In this document: in pieces, positions 45,065 to 53,895 of the stretch
How the letters are laid out: the number at the start of each line of letters is the position of its first letter
Position numbering within the stretch: position 1 is the first letter of the stretch
Assembly: GCF_900105585.1 (NCBI RefSeq)
Contig: NZ_FNRT01000002.1
Location: forward strand, 3,534,001 to 3,598,000
From: Nocardioides exalbidus
GTDB lineage: Bacteria; Actinomycetota; Actinomycetes; Propionibacteriales; Nocardioidaceae
DNA length: 64,000 nt
Direction: 5' to 3'
Program-made: the position numbers and the translations under genes
Notes under the pieces: generated by a model
The model's database searches: none
What the model was told of the DNA's origin: nothing
Seen by the model: the letters and a program-made list of their open reading frames with translations, nothing else

Positions 45065-45090
45065 GAAACGCGAATACTCTTTCGCGTTTC
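45065..45090. promoter_or_regulatory. Perfect palindrome upstream of the SGNH hydrolase, likely operator
   Basis: GAAACGCGAA and TTCGCGTTTC form perfect 10-bp arms around the six-base centre TACTCT, 20 bases upstream of the hydrolase start. The site is AT-richer than its surroundings. The TetR gene downstream in the same operon is the obvious candidate to bind it, giving autoregulation; a leader hairpin is the alternative. Confidence 0.6.
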
Positions 45091-45110
45091 CTTCTCGGGA
45101 GGCTCTGCTC

Positions 45111-46406
45111 ATGCTCGGACGACTCATGCGTGCACCGGCGGCACTGGCCGGCGCACTGCTCCTGACCACGACCGCCACCGCGGCCCTGACCCTGGCGGCC
45201 CCGGCCCAGGCGGCCCCGGCCCAGGCCGATCCCCTCCCGCCGACGGCCGTCGCGATGGGTGACAGCTTCATCAGCGGCGAGGGAGCCGGCGGCTACGTCG
45301 CGGTGACCGACCAGTCCGGCGTCTCGCAGGGCTTCCCGGGCTGGGCGGCCGACAACTCCAACCCGTTCTTCTGCCACCGCTCGGCCAACGCCTCGATCCA
45401 GGTGGCCGACCTCCCGGGGATCGCCCAGCGGGTCAACCTGGCCTGCTCCGGCGCGCAGCCCGCCGACATGGCCAGCGCGTCCAGCGCGCGTCCGGCGGGT
45501 CGTACGGTCGCCGCTCAGATCGACCAGCTCCGGCAGGTCGCCCAGACGTCCGACGTCGACCTCGTGCTGCTGGGCCTCGGGTCGAACAACAGCCAGTTCA
45601 CCTTCGGCGGTGTCGCCGCCGAGTGCGCGGGGCGCTTCGTCGCCGACGGCTACACCGGCTGGTGGGAGGTGTGGATCCACTTCATCAACTGGGTCACCGG
45701 GACCGAGCTCAACGAGCAGGCCTGCTCCGACGCCGACTTCGCCACCGGCGCGCAGATCGACGCCGCGCGGGCCGAGACCACGGCAGCCGTCCGCCAGGTG
45801 CTCGACGTGCTCGACGAGGTGGACGCCGACGGTGAGCACCGGATCGTGCTGCAGGACTACACCAACCCGCTGCCCGAGGCCTACGCCGAGCAGTACCTCG
45901 AGGAGGACGGCCGCCGCGACACCCGCGACAAGTACCGCGCGCTGGTCGACGAGAGGTACGCCGCGGGCTGCCCCGCCGACGTCGACTCGCTGGGCCCGGC
46001 CCACCGGTTCAGCCAGAACCTCGGGACCATCGTCGGCGGTGCGGCCGCGACCCTGCAGGCCGAGCGTCCCGACGCGGACATCACCTACCTCGACGTGCAG
46101 CACGCCTTCGACGGCGCCCGGCTCTGCGAGAGCCCGGGCAGTCCTGCCAACGCACTCGCGACACCGCTGCGCGTGATGGACGGCCCCAGCGGGGTGCACG
46201 TGACGAGCTTCGGACCCTTCGACAAGTTCGACATCAAGCGCGTCACCGACACCTGCTCTGACTACTACCAGACGTGCCAGGAGTCGTGGCACCCCAACGT
46301 CGCGGGCCACCAGGCCCTGGGCCGGTGCCTCTCGGGCGCATGGGCCGCAGGGGCGCCGACGGTGCGGTGCACGCGCGCGCCCGACGGGACGATCAGCACG
46401 TCATGA
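45111..46406 (+). CDS. Secreted SGNH/GDSL hydrolase
   Basis: A 431-residue exported esterase-like protein. After the signal peptide (cleaved near APAQADPLPP) block I is AMGDSFISGEGAGGY with the nucleophile Ser, block III is GLGSNNSQFTFGG, and block V is SWHPNVAGHQALG with the catalytic His. Many conserved Cys suggest disulfides in the exported form. SGNH hydrolases split esters of lipids or acetylated sugars; the substrate is not evident. ATG 45111 has GGGAGG eight bases upstream. A TetR gene begins seven bases after its stop, so the pair is probably co-transcribed. Confidence 0.92.
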   Translation: MLGRLMRAPAALAGALLLTTTATAALTLAAPAQAAPAQADPLPPTAVAMGDSFISGEGAGGYVAVTDQSGVSQGFPGWAADNSNPFFCHRSANASIQVADLPGIAQRVNLACSGAQPADMASASSARPAGRTVAAQIDQLRQVAQTSDVDLVLLGLGSNNSQFTFGGVAAECAGRFVADGYTGWWEVWIHFINWVTGTELNEQACSDADFATGAQIDAARAETTAAVRQVLDVLDEVDADGEHRIVLQDYTNPLPEAYAEQYLEEDGRRDTRDKYRALVDERYAAGCPADVDSLGPAHRFSQNLGTIVGGAAATLQAERPDADITYLDVQHAFDGARLCESPGSPANALATPLRVMDGPSGVHVTSFGPFDKFDIKRVTDTCSDYYQTCQESWHPNVAGHQALGRCLSGAWAAGAPTVRCTRAPDGTISTS

Positions 46407-46413
46407 GCTGCCG

Positions 46414-47028
46414 ATGAGCAGCCCCACGAGCACGGCCCGGCGCGACCCGCAGCAGGTGCGCTCGCACGAGACCGTCGAGGCGATCCTGCTGGCCGCCGAC
46501 CACGAGATCGGCGAGCGGGGCCTGGCCGGTGCGAGCACCACCCGCATCGCGGCGCGCGCCGGGCTGTCGGTCGGCGCGCTCTACCGCTTCTTCCGTGACA
46601 AGGAGGCGATCGCGGACGCGCTCGCCGCGCGCTACCTCGACGCGGTGACCCCGGCGTACGCCGACGCGCTGGGCGCCGTCACGTCGGTGGCCGACCTGGA
46701 CGGTGTGCTCGCCGAGCTCGTGCGGCGGGCCGCCGACCTCCAGGAGCGGCACCCGGGCTACTACCGGCTCACCGAGGAGCTCGCCCCCGAGCGGGGCGAC
46801 TCCCCGGCACACCACGTGCGCGAGCACCTGGTCGACCTGTTCGCGGCGGCGCTGCGCGGCGCCGGCGTCCGCACCCCGGACGACGACCTGCGCCGCGCCG
46901 TCGACCTCTGCATCGAGACGGTGCGCCACACGCTCGCCCGGCACCCGGCCGGTGATCCGGCGCGGCAGGTGACGCTCGCCGAGGTCGAGGTCATGCTGGG
47001 GGCCTACCTCGCCGCCCGTCTGGCTTAG
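46414..47028 (+). CDS. TetR/AcrR family regulator
   Basis: A 204-residue repressor-type regulator. The N-terminal helix-turn-helix is clear (GERGLAGASTTRIAARAGLS, then VGALYRFFRDKEAIADALA); the C-terminal part is the all-helical ligand-binding domain with a family-like HPGYYRLTEE segment. It lies seven bases after the SGNH hydrolase stop; the palindrome at 45065-45090 is its likely target. Ligand unknown. It converges with the siderophore ATPase gene. Confidence 0.92.
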   Translation: MSSPTSTARRDPQQVRSHETVEAILLAADHEIGERGLAGASTTRIAARAGLSVGALYRFFRDKEAIADALAARYLDAVTPAYADALGAVTSVADLDGVLAELVRRAADLQERHPGYYRLTEELAPERGDSPAHHVREHLVDLFAAALRGAGVRTPDDDLRRAVDLCIETVRHTLARHPAGDPARQVTLAEVEVMLGAYLAARLA

Positions 47029-47030
47029 CA

Positions 47031-47062
47031 GTCGGACGGTCAGAGGGGTCGGACGGTCAGAG
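47031..47062. repeat. Short tandem duplication at a gene end
   Basis: The 15-base sequence GTCGGACGGTCAGAG occurs at 47031-47045 and again at 47048-47062. The second copy covers the stop codon of the ABC ATPase gene, so the stop region appears duplicated in the spacer, perhaps by replication slippage. Confidence 0.6.
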
Positions 47063-47830
47063 CGGCACGACGAGCGGGCTTCCGGCGACCGGGTCCGGCA
47101 CGACGAGACAGTCGAGCCCGAAGACGTCGCGGACGAGGTCGGCGGTCACGACCTCGCCGGGCGCTCCCTGCGCGACGATGCGGCCGTCGGCCATGGCGAC
47201 CATGTGGTCGGAGAAGCGCGCGGCGAGGTTGAGCTCGTGGAGCACGACGACGATCGTCTTGCCGCTGCGGTGGTTGAGCTCGCGGAGCAGGCGCAGCAGC
47301 TCGACCTGGTGGTTGAGGTCGAGGTAGGTCGTCGGCTCGTCGAGCAGCAGCACGTCGGTCTGCTGGGCCAGGGCCATCGCCACCCACACGCGCTGGCGCT
47401 GGCCGCCGGAGAGCTCGCGCAGCGGCCGGGCGACGAGGTCCTCGGTGCCGGTCGCATCGAGCGCGTCGGCCACCGCCGTCTCGTCCGCCTCCGTCCAGCG
47501 ACGGAACCAGCCCTGGTGCGGGTGCCGGCCGCGCCCCACGAGGTCGCCGACCGTGATGCCGTCGGGTGCCACGGGGGTCTGGGGGAGCACCCCGAGCACC
47601 TGGGCGACCTCGAGCGTGGAGAGGACGTCGAGCGGGCGGTCGTCGAGGAGCACCGTGCCCGCGCGCGGCTTCAGCAGGCGGGCCAGCCCGCGCAGCAGGG
47701 TCGACTTCCCGCAGGCGTTGGCGCCGACGATGGTGGTCACCCGGCCCTCGAGGATCTCGACGTCGAGCGCGTCGACGACGACGCGGTCGTCGTAGCCGAG
47801 GGTGAGTCCTGTCGCGGCGAGCCTGGTCAT
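47057..47830 (-). CDS. Iron-siderophore ABC transporter ATP-binding protein
   Basis: A 257-residue ABC ATPase of the FecE/FepC/BtuD type. Walker A is VGANACGKSTLLRGL (residues about 34-48), the Q-loop is VLPQTPVAPDG, the signature is ELSGGQRQRVWVAMAL, Walker B is VLLLDEPTTYLDL and the switch His is in VVVLHELNLAARF. It powers import of a siderophore through the two permeases encoded upstream. ATG 47830 overlaps the permease stop (ATGA). It is last in the four-gene uptake operon. Confidence 0.95.
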   Translation of the reverse strand: MTRLAATGLTLGYDDRVVVDALDVEILEGRVTTIVGANACGKSTLLRGLARLLKPRAGTVLLDDRPLDVLSTLEVAQVLGVLPQTPVAPDGITVGDLVGRGRHPHQGWFRRWTEADETAVADALDATGTEDLVARPLRELSGGQRQRVWVAMALAQQTDVLLLDEPTTYLDLNHQVELLRLLRELNHRSGKTIVVVLHELNLAARFSDHMVAMADGRIVAQGAPGEVVTADLVRDVFGLDCLVVPDPVAGSPLVVPL

Positions 47831-48903
47831 CCGCCCTGTCCTTCCCGGTTGGCGGTGGCGAGCAGCCACACGAGGTAGGGCGCGCCGAGCGCGCCGGTGA
47901 CGACACCGGTGGGCAGGGCCACCGGCAGGAGCTGGGTCGCGACGAGGTCAGCGCCGAGCAGGAGCGCGGCGCCGACCAGCGCGGCTGGGAGAACGCCGCC
48001 CGCGGCGGGCCCGAGCAGCCGCTGCGCAACAGGTCCAGCGACGAGCGCGACGAACGCGATCGGGCCGGCGACAGCGGTGGCGAGCGCGACGAGGAGCACC
48101 GCGAGGCCGATCAGACCGACCTTGGCGAGCTCGGTGCGGCCGCCGAGCCCGCGAGCAGTGTCGTCGCCGAGCTCGAGCAGGCGCAGCTGGCGCTGGAGTG
48201 CCACGGCGATCGGGAGGAGCACGACGAGTGCCGCGGCGAGGGTGTACTGCTGCGCGTCGTCCGCGCGTCCGACCGTGCCGGTGAGCCAGTGGATCGCCTC
48301 GCGGGCGTCGAAGACGGTGGCCCGGGTCAGGAGGTAGCCGGTGATCCCCTCGAAGGTCGCGGCCACCCCGATGCCGATCAGGATGAAGCGGTAGCCGCTG
48401 ACGCCGTCGCGCCAGGCGAGGAGGTACATCATCAGCGAGCCGGCGACGGCTCCGCCCAGCGCCAGCAGGCAGGTGGTGAGGCTGCTGGCGTTGAAGAGCA
48501 CGATCCCCGCAACCGCGGCGACCGAGGCGCCCGCCGAGACGCCCACGAAGTCGGGCGAGGCGAGGGGGTTGCGCAGCAGCTGCTGGAAGATCGTGCCGGA
48601 GGCGCCGAGGGCCGCACCGACGCACAGTGCGGACACCGCGACCGGCAGCCGGAGGTCGCGCACGATGAAGTCCACCGCGGCGTCGTCGACGAGGTGGGTG
48701 ACCGAGCCGAACACCTCGGCGAGGCTGAGCCGGAAGCTCCCGACGACCAGGGTCACGACGAACAGGCCGAGGGCGAGCAGGCCGAGGGCGGCGGTGACCA
48801 GCAGGCCGCGGCGCCAGCGTGATCGTCGTACGGCACGCAGGGCGTCGAGGGTCGAGGGCTGCCCGGCCTGCTGGCGCGTGGGGGTGTCGGTGTGCGCGCT
48901 CAC
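47827..48903 (-). CDS. Iron-siderophore ABC transporter permease (FecCD family)
   Basis: A 358-residue permease with about ten membrane helices. Family motifs include LRLPVAVSALCVGAALGASG, FQQLLRNPLASPDFVGVSAG and GPIAFVALVAGPVAQRLLGP, the last near the ATPase contact loop. It pairs with the other permease encoded just upstream. GTG start at 48903 overlaps that gene's stop by four bases (GTGA). The cytoplasmic N-terminus (AHTDTPTRQQAGQPSTLDAL) is longer than usual. Confidence 0.94.
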   Translation of the reverse strand: MSAHTDTPTRQQAGQPSTLDALRAVRRSRWRRGLLVTAALGLLALGLFVVTLVVGSFRLSLAEVFGSVTHLVDDAAVDFIVRDLRLPVAVSALCVGAALGASGTIFQQLLRNPLASPDFVGVSAGASVAAVAGIVLFNASSLTTCLLALGGAVAGSLMMYLLAWRDGVSGYRFILIGIGVAATFEGITGYLLTRATVFDAREAIHWLTGTVGRADDAQQYTLAAALVVLLPIAVALQRQLRLLELGDDTARGLGGRTELAKVGLIGLAVLLVALATAVAGPIAFVALVAGPVAQRLLGPAAGGVLPAALVGAALLLGADLVATQLLPVALPTGVVTGALGAPYLVWLLATANREGQGG

Positions 48904-49922
48904 AGCTCGGCCAGCCTTCCCCATCGCACGACCGCGATGAAGACGGGCGCGCCCAGCACGCACAGGAGCACGCCGACCTGGACCTCGCCGGGACGGGCGA
49001 TCACGCGGCCCACGATGTCGGCGACGAGCAGGACGATCGGGCCGAGGGCGAGGGAGTAGGGGAGGATCCATCGGTAGTCCGGCCCGCACACGAAGCGCGC
49101 GACGTGGGGGATGACCAGTCCCACGAAGACGATCGGACCGCATGCCGCCGTGGCCGCGCCGGCGAGCAGCGTCACCACGGCGAAGGTCGCCCAGCGGGCG
49201 CGTCGTACGTCGATGCCCAGGCCGCGCGCGGTGTCCTCGCCGAGCGCGAGTCCGTTGAGGGTACGACCGCAGGCGAGCGCCGCGACGATGCCGACCGCGA
49301 GGAACGGCGCGACACCGAGCACGACGGGCTCGTAGCGACCCGCCAGCGACCCGACCTGCCAGAACCGGATCTGGTCGAGCACGTCCGTGCGGGTCACCAT
49401 CACCGCGCTCGTCACCGACCCGAAGCCCGCGGTGACGGCCACGCCGGCGAGCGCGAGCTTGACCGGGGTCGCCCCTTCGCGGCCGAAGGAGGCGATCGTG
49501 TAGACGACCACGGTGGCGACGAGGGCTCCGGCCATGCCGAACCACACGTAGCCCTGGACGTCGGTGATGCCGAGCCAGGCGATCGCGACGACCACGAAGA
49601 GTGCGGCTCCGGAGGTGATGCCCATGATGCCCGGGTCGGCGAGCGGGTTGCGGGTGACGCCCTGGAGCACGGCGCCGGACAGGCCGAGCGCAGCTCCGAC
49701 GACGACACCGAGGATGGTGCGGGGCACCCGCAGCTCCAGGGTCACCGTGCCGTCCATGGTGTCGCCCGACCGGAGGGTCAGCAGGGCGTGCATGGCGTCC
49801 GCGAACGCGATGTCGCGCGACCCCTGCGTCAGGCTGACGAACGCCAGCACGACGATCAGGACGAGGAGCCCGACGAGCCCCGCTCCGAGGAGCGGGGCCC
49901 GCCGTGAGGAGTCGGTCGACAC
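48900..49922 (-). CDS. Iron-siderophore ABC transporter permease (FecCD family)
   Basis: A 340-residue permease of the FecCD/BtuC family with about nine or ten helices. Motifs: LRVPRTILGVVVGAALGLSG, GVTRNPLADPGIMGITSGAA and GPIVFVGLVIPHVARFVCGP, all typical of siderophore importers. Its GTG start at 49922 follows the binding-protein gene by 11 bases. It forms the import channel with the second permease encoded downstream. Confidence 0.95.
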   Translation of the reverse strand: MSTDSSRRAPLLGAGLVGLLVLIVVLAFVSLTQGSRDIAFADAMHALLTLRSGDTMDGTVTLELRVPRTILGVVVGAALGLSGAVLQGVTRNPLADPGIMGITSGAALFVVVAIAWLGITDVQGYVWFGMAGALVATVVVYTIASFGREGATPVKLALAGVAVTAGFGSVTSAVMVTRTDVLDQIRFWQVGSLAGRYEPVVLGVAPFLAVGIVAALACGRTLNGLALGEDTARGLGIDVRRARWATFAVVTLLAGAATAACGPIVFVGLVIPHVARFVCGPDYRWILPYSLALGPIVLLVADIVGRVIARPGEVQVGVLLCVLGAPVFIAVVRWGRLAEL

Positions 49923-49933
49923 TCCCGGGCCCT

Positions 49934-50962
49934 TCAGTCGCCGACGGCGCCGTCGGCGTCGCGGATCGCGTCGGTGAGCTCCTCGAGCTGCGTGGCGTAG
50001 TCACCGTAGGTGTGCAGCCAGAACGCCGGCCACGACGCCACCGCGCCGGCCTCGGCGGCCTTGACGGAGAACCAGGTCGGCTGGGTCCTGCCGTAGTCGG
50101 CGTTGAGCTCGCCGACGTTGTCGAGGTCATCGCGGTCGTCCCAGAGGATCAGGTCGGGCTGGTACTTGTCCGCGTTCTCCATGCTCAGCGTCTCCCAGTA
50201 GGGGAAGTCGGCGTCGGGGGAGTCGGGCGCCTTCAGGTCGAGGCCCCACGCGATGAAGTCGAGCAGCTCGGGGGCGTACTCCGGGTTCGCGACGTAGACC
50301 TGGTCCTCGTAGGGCGACATCGCGTAGACGCTGAGGTCGTCGCGGGACGTCGCGACCTCCTCGAACTCCGCGCGCACCTCCTCGAAGCGCTCCTTGTCGG
50401 CGGCGATCGCGGGGTCGTCGACGTCGGCGCCGAGGCTCTCGGCGAGGTCCTCGTAGGTCTCGGCGAGGGTGAGGATCGAGTCGCCCTGCGTCGCGCCGAC
50501 CATCGGCGCGAGCTCGGCGATCTTCTTGCTCTTGGCCTCGACGCCCTCCTCGACACCCGAGTGCGCTTCCTCGGCGGGCCACCAGTCGGCGACGATGAGG
50601 TCGGGGCGCAGCGAGGCGGCCTTCTCGACGTCGATCTTGCCCCACTCCTCGCCCAGGATCTCGATGCCGTCGAGGTCGAGGTCGCGCAGGTTGGGGTCGG
50701 TCTCGACCGACTCGTCGGCGTAGATGGCGACGGGCCTGATCCCGAACGACATCAGCGCCCGGGCTGCGGCGCCGTGGGCGATGATCCGGGTCGGGGTCTC
50801 GTCGAGCGCGACCTCCTCGCCGGAGCCGTCGGTGAAGCTCCAGGGACCGCTCGGCGCATCGGCGGCGGTCTCGGGCTCGGCCTCCGAGGGGTCGGCGCAG
50901 GCGCTGAGGGGGAGGGCGAGCGAGGCGGCGACGAGGGCCGCGGCGCGGAATCTGCTGGTCAT
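49934..50962 (-). CDS. Siderophore-binding lipoprotein of an ABC importer
   Basis: A 342-residue lipoprotein with lipobox LPLSAC at the end of its signal peptide (residues about 17-22). The body is a periplasmic-binding-protein fold of the FepB/FecB class (TRIIAHGAAARALMSFGIRP; then KAASLRPDLIVADWW and TPT-type loops). It captures a ferric siderophore outside the membrane and delivers it to the permeases. The ATG at 50962 has AAGGGA nine bases upstream. An iron box lies 25 bases upstream of the start, so expression should rise when iron is scarce. Confidence 0.93.
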   Translation of the reverse strand: MTSRFRAAALVAASLALPLSACADPSEAEPETAADAPSGPWSFTDGSGEEVALDETPTRIIAHGAAARALMSFGIRPVAIYADESVETDPNLRDLDLDGIEILGEEWGKIDVEKAASLRPDLIVADWWPAEEAHSGVEEGVEAKSKKIAELAPMVGATQGDSILTLAETYEDLAESLGADVDDPAIAADKERFEEVRAEFEEVATSRDDLSVYAMSPYEDQVYVANPEYAPELLDFIAWGLDLKAPDSPDADFPYWETLSMENADKYQPDLILWDDRDDLDNVGELNADYGRTQPTWFSVKAAEAGAVASWPAFWLHTYGDYATQLEELTDAIRDADGAVGD

Positions 50963-50986
50963 GTGTCGTCCCTTTCCGGACAGGAG

Positions 50987-51005
50987 TAAGGGAAGGCTAA
51001 CCTCA
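50987..51005 (-). promoter_or_regulatory. Iron box (IdeR/DmdR-type operator)
   Basis: Read on the minus strand the 19-mer is TGAGGTTAGCCTTCCCTTA. It matches the established actinobacterial IdeR/DtxR/DmdR consensus TTAGGTTAGCCTAACCTAA at 15 of 19 positions. It sits 25 bases upstream of the siderophore-binding lipoprotein start, as expected for repression by iron-loaded regulator. It is 39 bases from the divergent M28 peptidase start and could affect that gene too. Confidence 0.8.
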
Positions 51006-51044
51006 AAACGGACGCGATCAGGAAGTGGCTGGCAGTGTGGACGC

Positions 51045-52100
51045 ATGAGCCGCCGGCCGACGTCCGACCCGAGGTCCGGACGGCAGCGCCTCGCGCTCGC
51101 CCTGACGCCCGCCCTGCTGGCAGTCGGCGGCTGCACCGACGACGGAGCACCGGTGCCGTCGCCCGGCGCGCTGTCGTCACAGCCGTCGTCGTCCTCGTCA
51201 CCCCCGAGTCGGTCCCCGAGTGCGACCCCGTCGCAGACGTCGACGCCCAGCCCGCCGCCGACGGCAGAGCCGGTCGCTCCCGACGACCTCGACGCGGCGA
51301 CGGCCCCGGCCGTGGTCCGGCACCTCGCGGGCCGCATCGGCCCTCGTGAGGGGACCAGCCCGGCGTTCCGCGAGGCCGTCGCGTGGGTCGACGACCGCTT
51401 CACGGCACTGGGGTACGACGTCTCCCGCCAGCGCGTCGACGTACCTGCCGGGGTGTCGTGGCAGGGTGCGTCGCTCGCGGCCGGCCGGTCCGCCAACGTG
51501 GTCGCCGCGCCACCCGGCTTCGACGCCGCGGAACCGCACCTGGTCGTCGGCGCCCACCTCGACACGGTGTCGGGGGCGCCCGGTGCGGAGGACAACGCGT
51601 CGGGCGTCGGTGTGCTGCTCGCGGTCGCCGAGGCGATCGCGGAGCGGCGTACGCGCCTCCCGGTCGTCCTCGTCGCCTTCGGTGCCGAGGAGCCGCGCGG
51701 AGCAGGCGACGCGCTGCACCACTTCGGCTCGCGGCACTACGTCGCCTCCCTCACGCGAGCCGAGCGCGGGGCCGTGCGGGGGATGGTCTCGCTGGACCGC
51801 GTCGGCGTGGGCAGCGTGGTGCCCGTCGGGTCGGCGAGGGAGTCGGCGTCGGAGCCCGACCCGGTCCACCGGGCGCTCCTCGCCGCCGCGCGCGGTGCGG
51901 GCGTGCCGACCGTGGCCGAGGTCCGCGAGAGGAGCAGCGACCACTGGTCGTTCGTGCGGGCGGGGCTGCCGGCGGCCCGGCTCGGCTCCACGCCCTACGC
52001 GGGCTACCACTCCCCGGGAGACGTGCCGTCCGTCGTCGAGCGGGCCCAGCTCGAGCGGGTGGGCCGGGTCGTGCTGGCGTGGCTCGCGCCGAGGGCCTAG
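51045..52100 (+). CDS. M28 family metallopeptidase lipoprotein
   Basis: A 351-residue predicted lipoprotein (lipobox LLAVGGC, followed by a long Ser/Thr/Pro-rich linker to about residue 80) with an M28 aminopeptidase domain. Zinc-site motifs: VVGAHLDTVSGAPG, AEDNASGVGVLL, FGAEEPRGAGDALH and the final His in YAGYHSPGD. Such enzymes remove N-terminal amino acids from peptides using two zinc ions. The start lies just beyond the divergent iron box. The stop overlaps that of the convergent CapA-like gene (CTAG). Confidence 0.9.
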   Translation: MSRRPTSDPRSGRQRLALALTPALLAVGGCTDDGAPVPSPGALSSQPSSSSSPPSRSPSATPSQTSTPSPPPTAEPVAPDDLDAATAPAVVRHLAGRIGPREGTSPAFREAVAWVDDRFTALGYDVSRQRVDVPAGVSWQGASLAAGRSANVVAAPPGFDAAEPHLVVGAHLDTVSGAPGAEDNASGVGVLLAVAEAIAERRTRLPVVLVAFGAEEPRGAGDALHHFGSRHYVASLTRAERGAVRGMVSLDRVGVGSVVPVGSARESASEPDPVHRALLAAARGAGVPTVAEVRERSSDHWSFVRAGLPAARLGSTPYAGYHSPGDVPSVVERAQLERVGRVVLAWLAPRA

Positions 52101-53248
52101 CCCCCGCCGAGCCCGGCGCAGGTGCGGAGCGCGGCACGCTCCGCGTCGAAGGCGTCGGCAGCCGACCCGCGCACCTGCGAGGCGAGACCGTCCGCGCCGA
52201 TCTCCGCTGGCCACCACTGCGAGGCGGTGACGCGGGCCCGGCCGGCGGACTCGGCCGGTGGGCGCACGGTGAGGGTGAGGACCCCGGTGGGTCCGGGGGA
52301 GTACCACGCGAAGTTGCCCAGGCCGTAGGCCACGTAGCCCGGGCCGAGGCGGCCGTCGCCCTGGAGCCGGTGGGCGTGGGTGCCCGCGACGACGTCGGCA
52401 CCGGCTCCGACCAGCCGGCGGGCGAGGGTGCGCTGGTCCTCGCTCGGGCACCTGTCGCCCTGGACGCCCCAGTGGAGGTAGGCCACCACGACGTCCGCCG
52501 CGCGGTCGGCCCGTCGCACGGCTGCCAGCAGGCGCGCCGGGTCGATGGCGTCGGCGATCCCGGCGGAGGCGTCCGTGGCGGCCCACGCGCCGGTCGGGTC
52601 GGCGGTCGGGTCCTGGTCGGCGAGGGAGGCCGTGACCGTGGCGACACTCGTGCCGTCGACCTCGATGACGGCCGGCCGGAAGGCCTCATCGGCGTCCTGG
52701 CCGATGCCGATGACCTCGAGCGACGGGTCGGCACGCCGCGCGGCGGAGATCGCGCGGAACGTGCTCGGGAGCCGGTCGCGACCGTGGTCGAGGGCGTGGT
52801 TGTTGGCCATCGTGGCGACGTCGACCCCGGCCGCGGCCAGCGCGGTGAGGGCGGCGGGCCCGGCGGAGAACGTGAACCGCTTGGCCGGGTCGGGAGCACC
52901 ACCGGAGCCGATCGAGGTCTCCAGGTTGACGATGGCCAGGTCGGCCGCCCGGAGCGCCGTCGAGGCCGGTGTGAGCGCGCTCGCGGGTGCACGCAGGCGC
53001 TCGCGCAGCGCGCCCTCGAAGTGGACGTCCCCGGCGAGGGCGATGGTCATCGGCCGGGGCGGAGACGCGGCGGCCGGCTCCTCCGACGGAGCCGTGGAGG
53101 GCGTGGCGGTCGTGGTCGGCGCCTCGCTGCGGGGCGCGGTGGCGGCGGGCTCGTCCGGCGCGGAGCAGGCGGAGGTGGTCAGGAGGCCCGCGAGGAGGAG
53201 CGCAGCCCGGATCGGGCGTCGTGCCCGCGACCTGGCGACCCCCCTCAT
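52097..53248 (-). CDS. CapA family lipoprotein (poly-gamma-glutamate capsule-type)
   Basis: A 383-residue predicted lipoprotein (lipobox LTTSAC) with the CapA metallophosphatase-like fold. Motifs: IALAGDVHFEG, AIVNLETSIGSGG, ATMANNHALDHG, VAYLHWGVQ, VAGTHAHRLQG and AYGLGNFAW carry the metal-binding Asp, Asn and His residues. CapA proteins take part in poly-gamma-glutamate capsule export in Bacillus, but actinobacterial solitary homologues have unclear function; no capB or capC gene is near. ATG 53248 is chosen to give a proper signal peptide. Confidence 0.9.
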   Translation of the reverse strand: MRGVARSRARRPIRAALLLAGLLTTSACSAPDEPAATAPRSEAPTTTATPSTAPSEEPAAASPPRPMTIALAGDVHFEGALRERLRAPASALTPASTALRAADLAIVNLETSIGSGGAPDPAKRFTFSAGPAALTALAAAGVDVATMANNHALDHGRDRLPSTFRAISAARRADPSLEVIGIGQDADEAFRPAVIEVDGTSVATVTASLADQDPTADPTGAWAATDASAGIADAIDPARLLAAVRRADRAADVVVAYLHWGVQGDRCPSEDQRTLARRLVGAGADVVAGTHAHRLQGDGRLGPGYVAYGLGNFAWYSPGPTGVLTLTVRPPAESAGRARVTASQWWPAEIGADGLASQVRGSAADAFDAERAALRTCAGLGGG

Positions 53249-53331
53249 GCTGCCATCGTGCCACCGGACGTGGAGGGGATCGCCCCTACGTGGGTGGAGC
53301 GGTGGGGGTGCAGGGTGCGACACTCGACCCC

Positions 53332-53877
53332 ATGAGATCTCGGACCGCACTCACCGTCGGCGCGACGATCGCGCTGGCTGCCCTGGTCGCAGCCCCGGCG
53401 GCGCACGCGGAGGTCTACAGCATCGACGACCCGGCCGACGCCAGCGCCTCGCTGACCGACATCACCGGGCTCGAGGCCGACTACGGCAACGCCAAGCTGC
53501 TGGTGAAGGTGCGGTTCGCGGAGCTGATGCGGTCGAGCGCGGCAGGGGTCTCGGTGTTCATCGACACCGACCCCGACGCGAAGGGGGCCGAGTACGTCCT
53601 CAGCAGCGGCCTCGGTGACGGCACCGACTACGTCCTCACCGAGGCGAAGGGCTGGCACGCGATCGACGAGCGGGTCAGCTGTGACTACCACGCCCGTCCG
53701 AAGTGGGGCAACGACGTCTTCCGTGCCGTGATCAGCCGCGAGTGCTTCGACGACGCCACGTCCGTGCGGGTGTCGGTGAAGATGGGCGACCGTGCCGACG
53801 GGTCGCACCCGGTCGTCGACTGGGCGCCCAAGCGGCACCGCTGGAGCCTGCCGATCGTGTCCGGCCTCCCGGCCTGA
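53332..53877 (+). CDS. Secreted protein of unknown function
   Basis: A 181-residue exported protein with a clean signal peptide (cleavage near PAAHAEVYS). The mature part starts DDPADASASLTDITGLEADY and contains KLLVKVRFAELM and VSVFIDTDPDAKGAEYVLSS, a pattern seen in small secreted beta-rich proteins that may bind a ligand or calcium. Two Cys (in VSCDY and RECFDD) could form a disulfide. I do not recognise a named family. It is divergent from the CapA-like gene and converges with the EamA transporter gene. Confidence 0.75.
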   Translation: MRSRTALTVGATIALAALVAAPAAHAEVYSIDDPADASASLTDITGLEADYGNAKLLVKVRFAELMRSSAAGVSVFIDTDPDAKGAEYVLSSGLGDGTDYVLTEAKGWHAIDERVSCDYHARPKWGNDVFRAVISRECFDDATSVRVSVKMGDRADGSHPVVDWAPKRHRWSLPIVSGLPA

Positions 53878-53895
53878 CGCCGCCTCCGCACCTGC

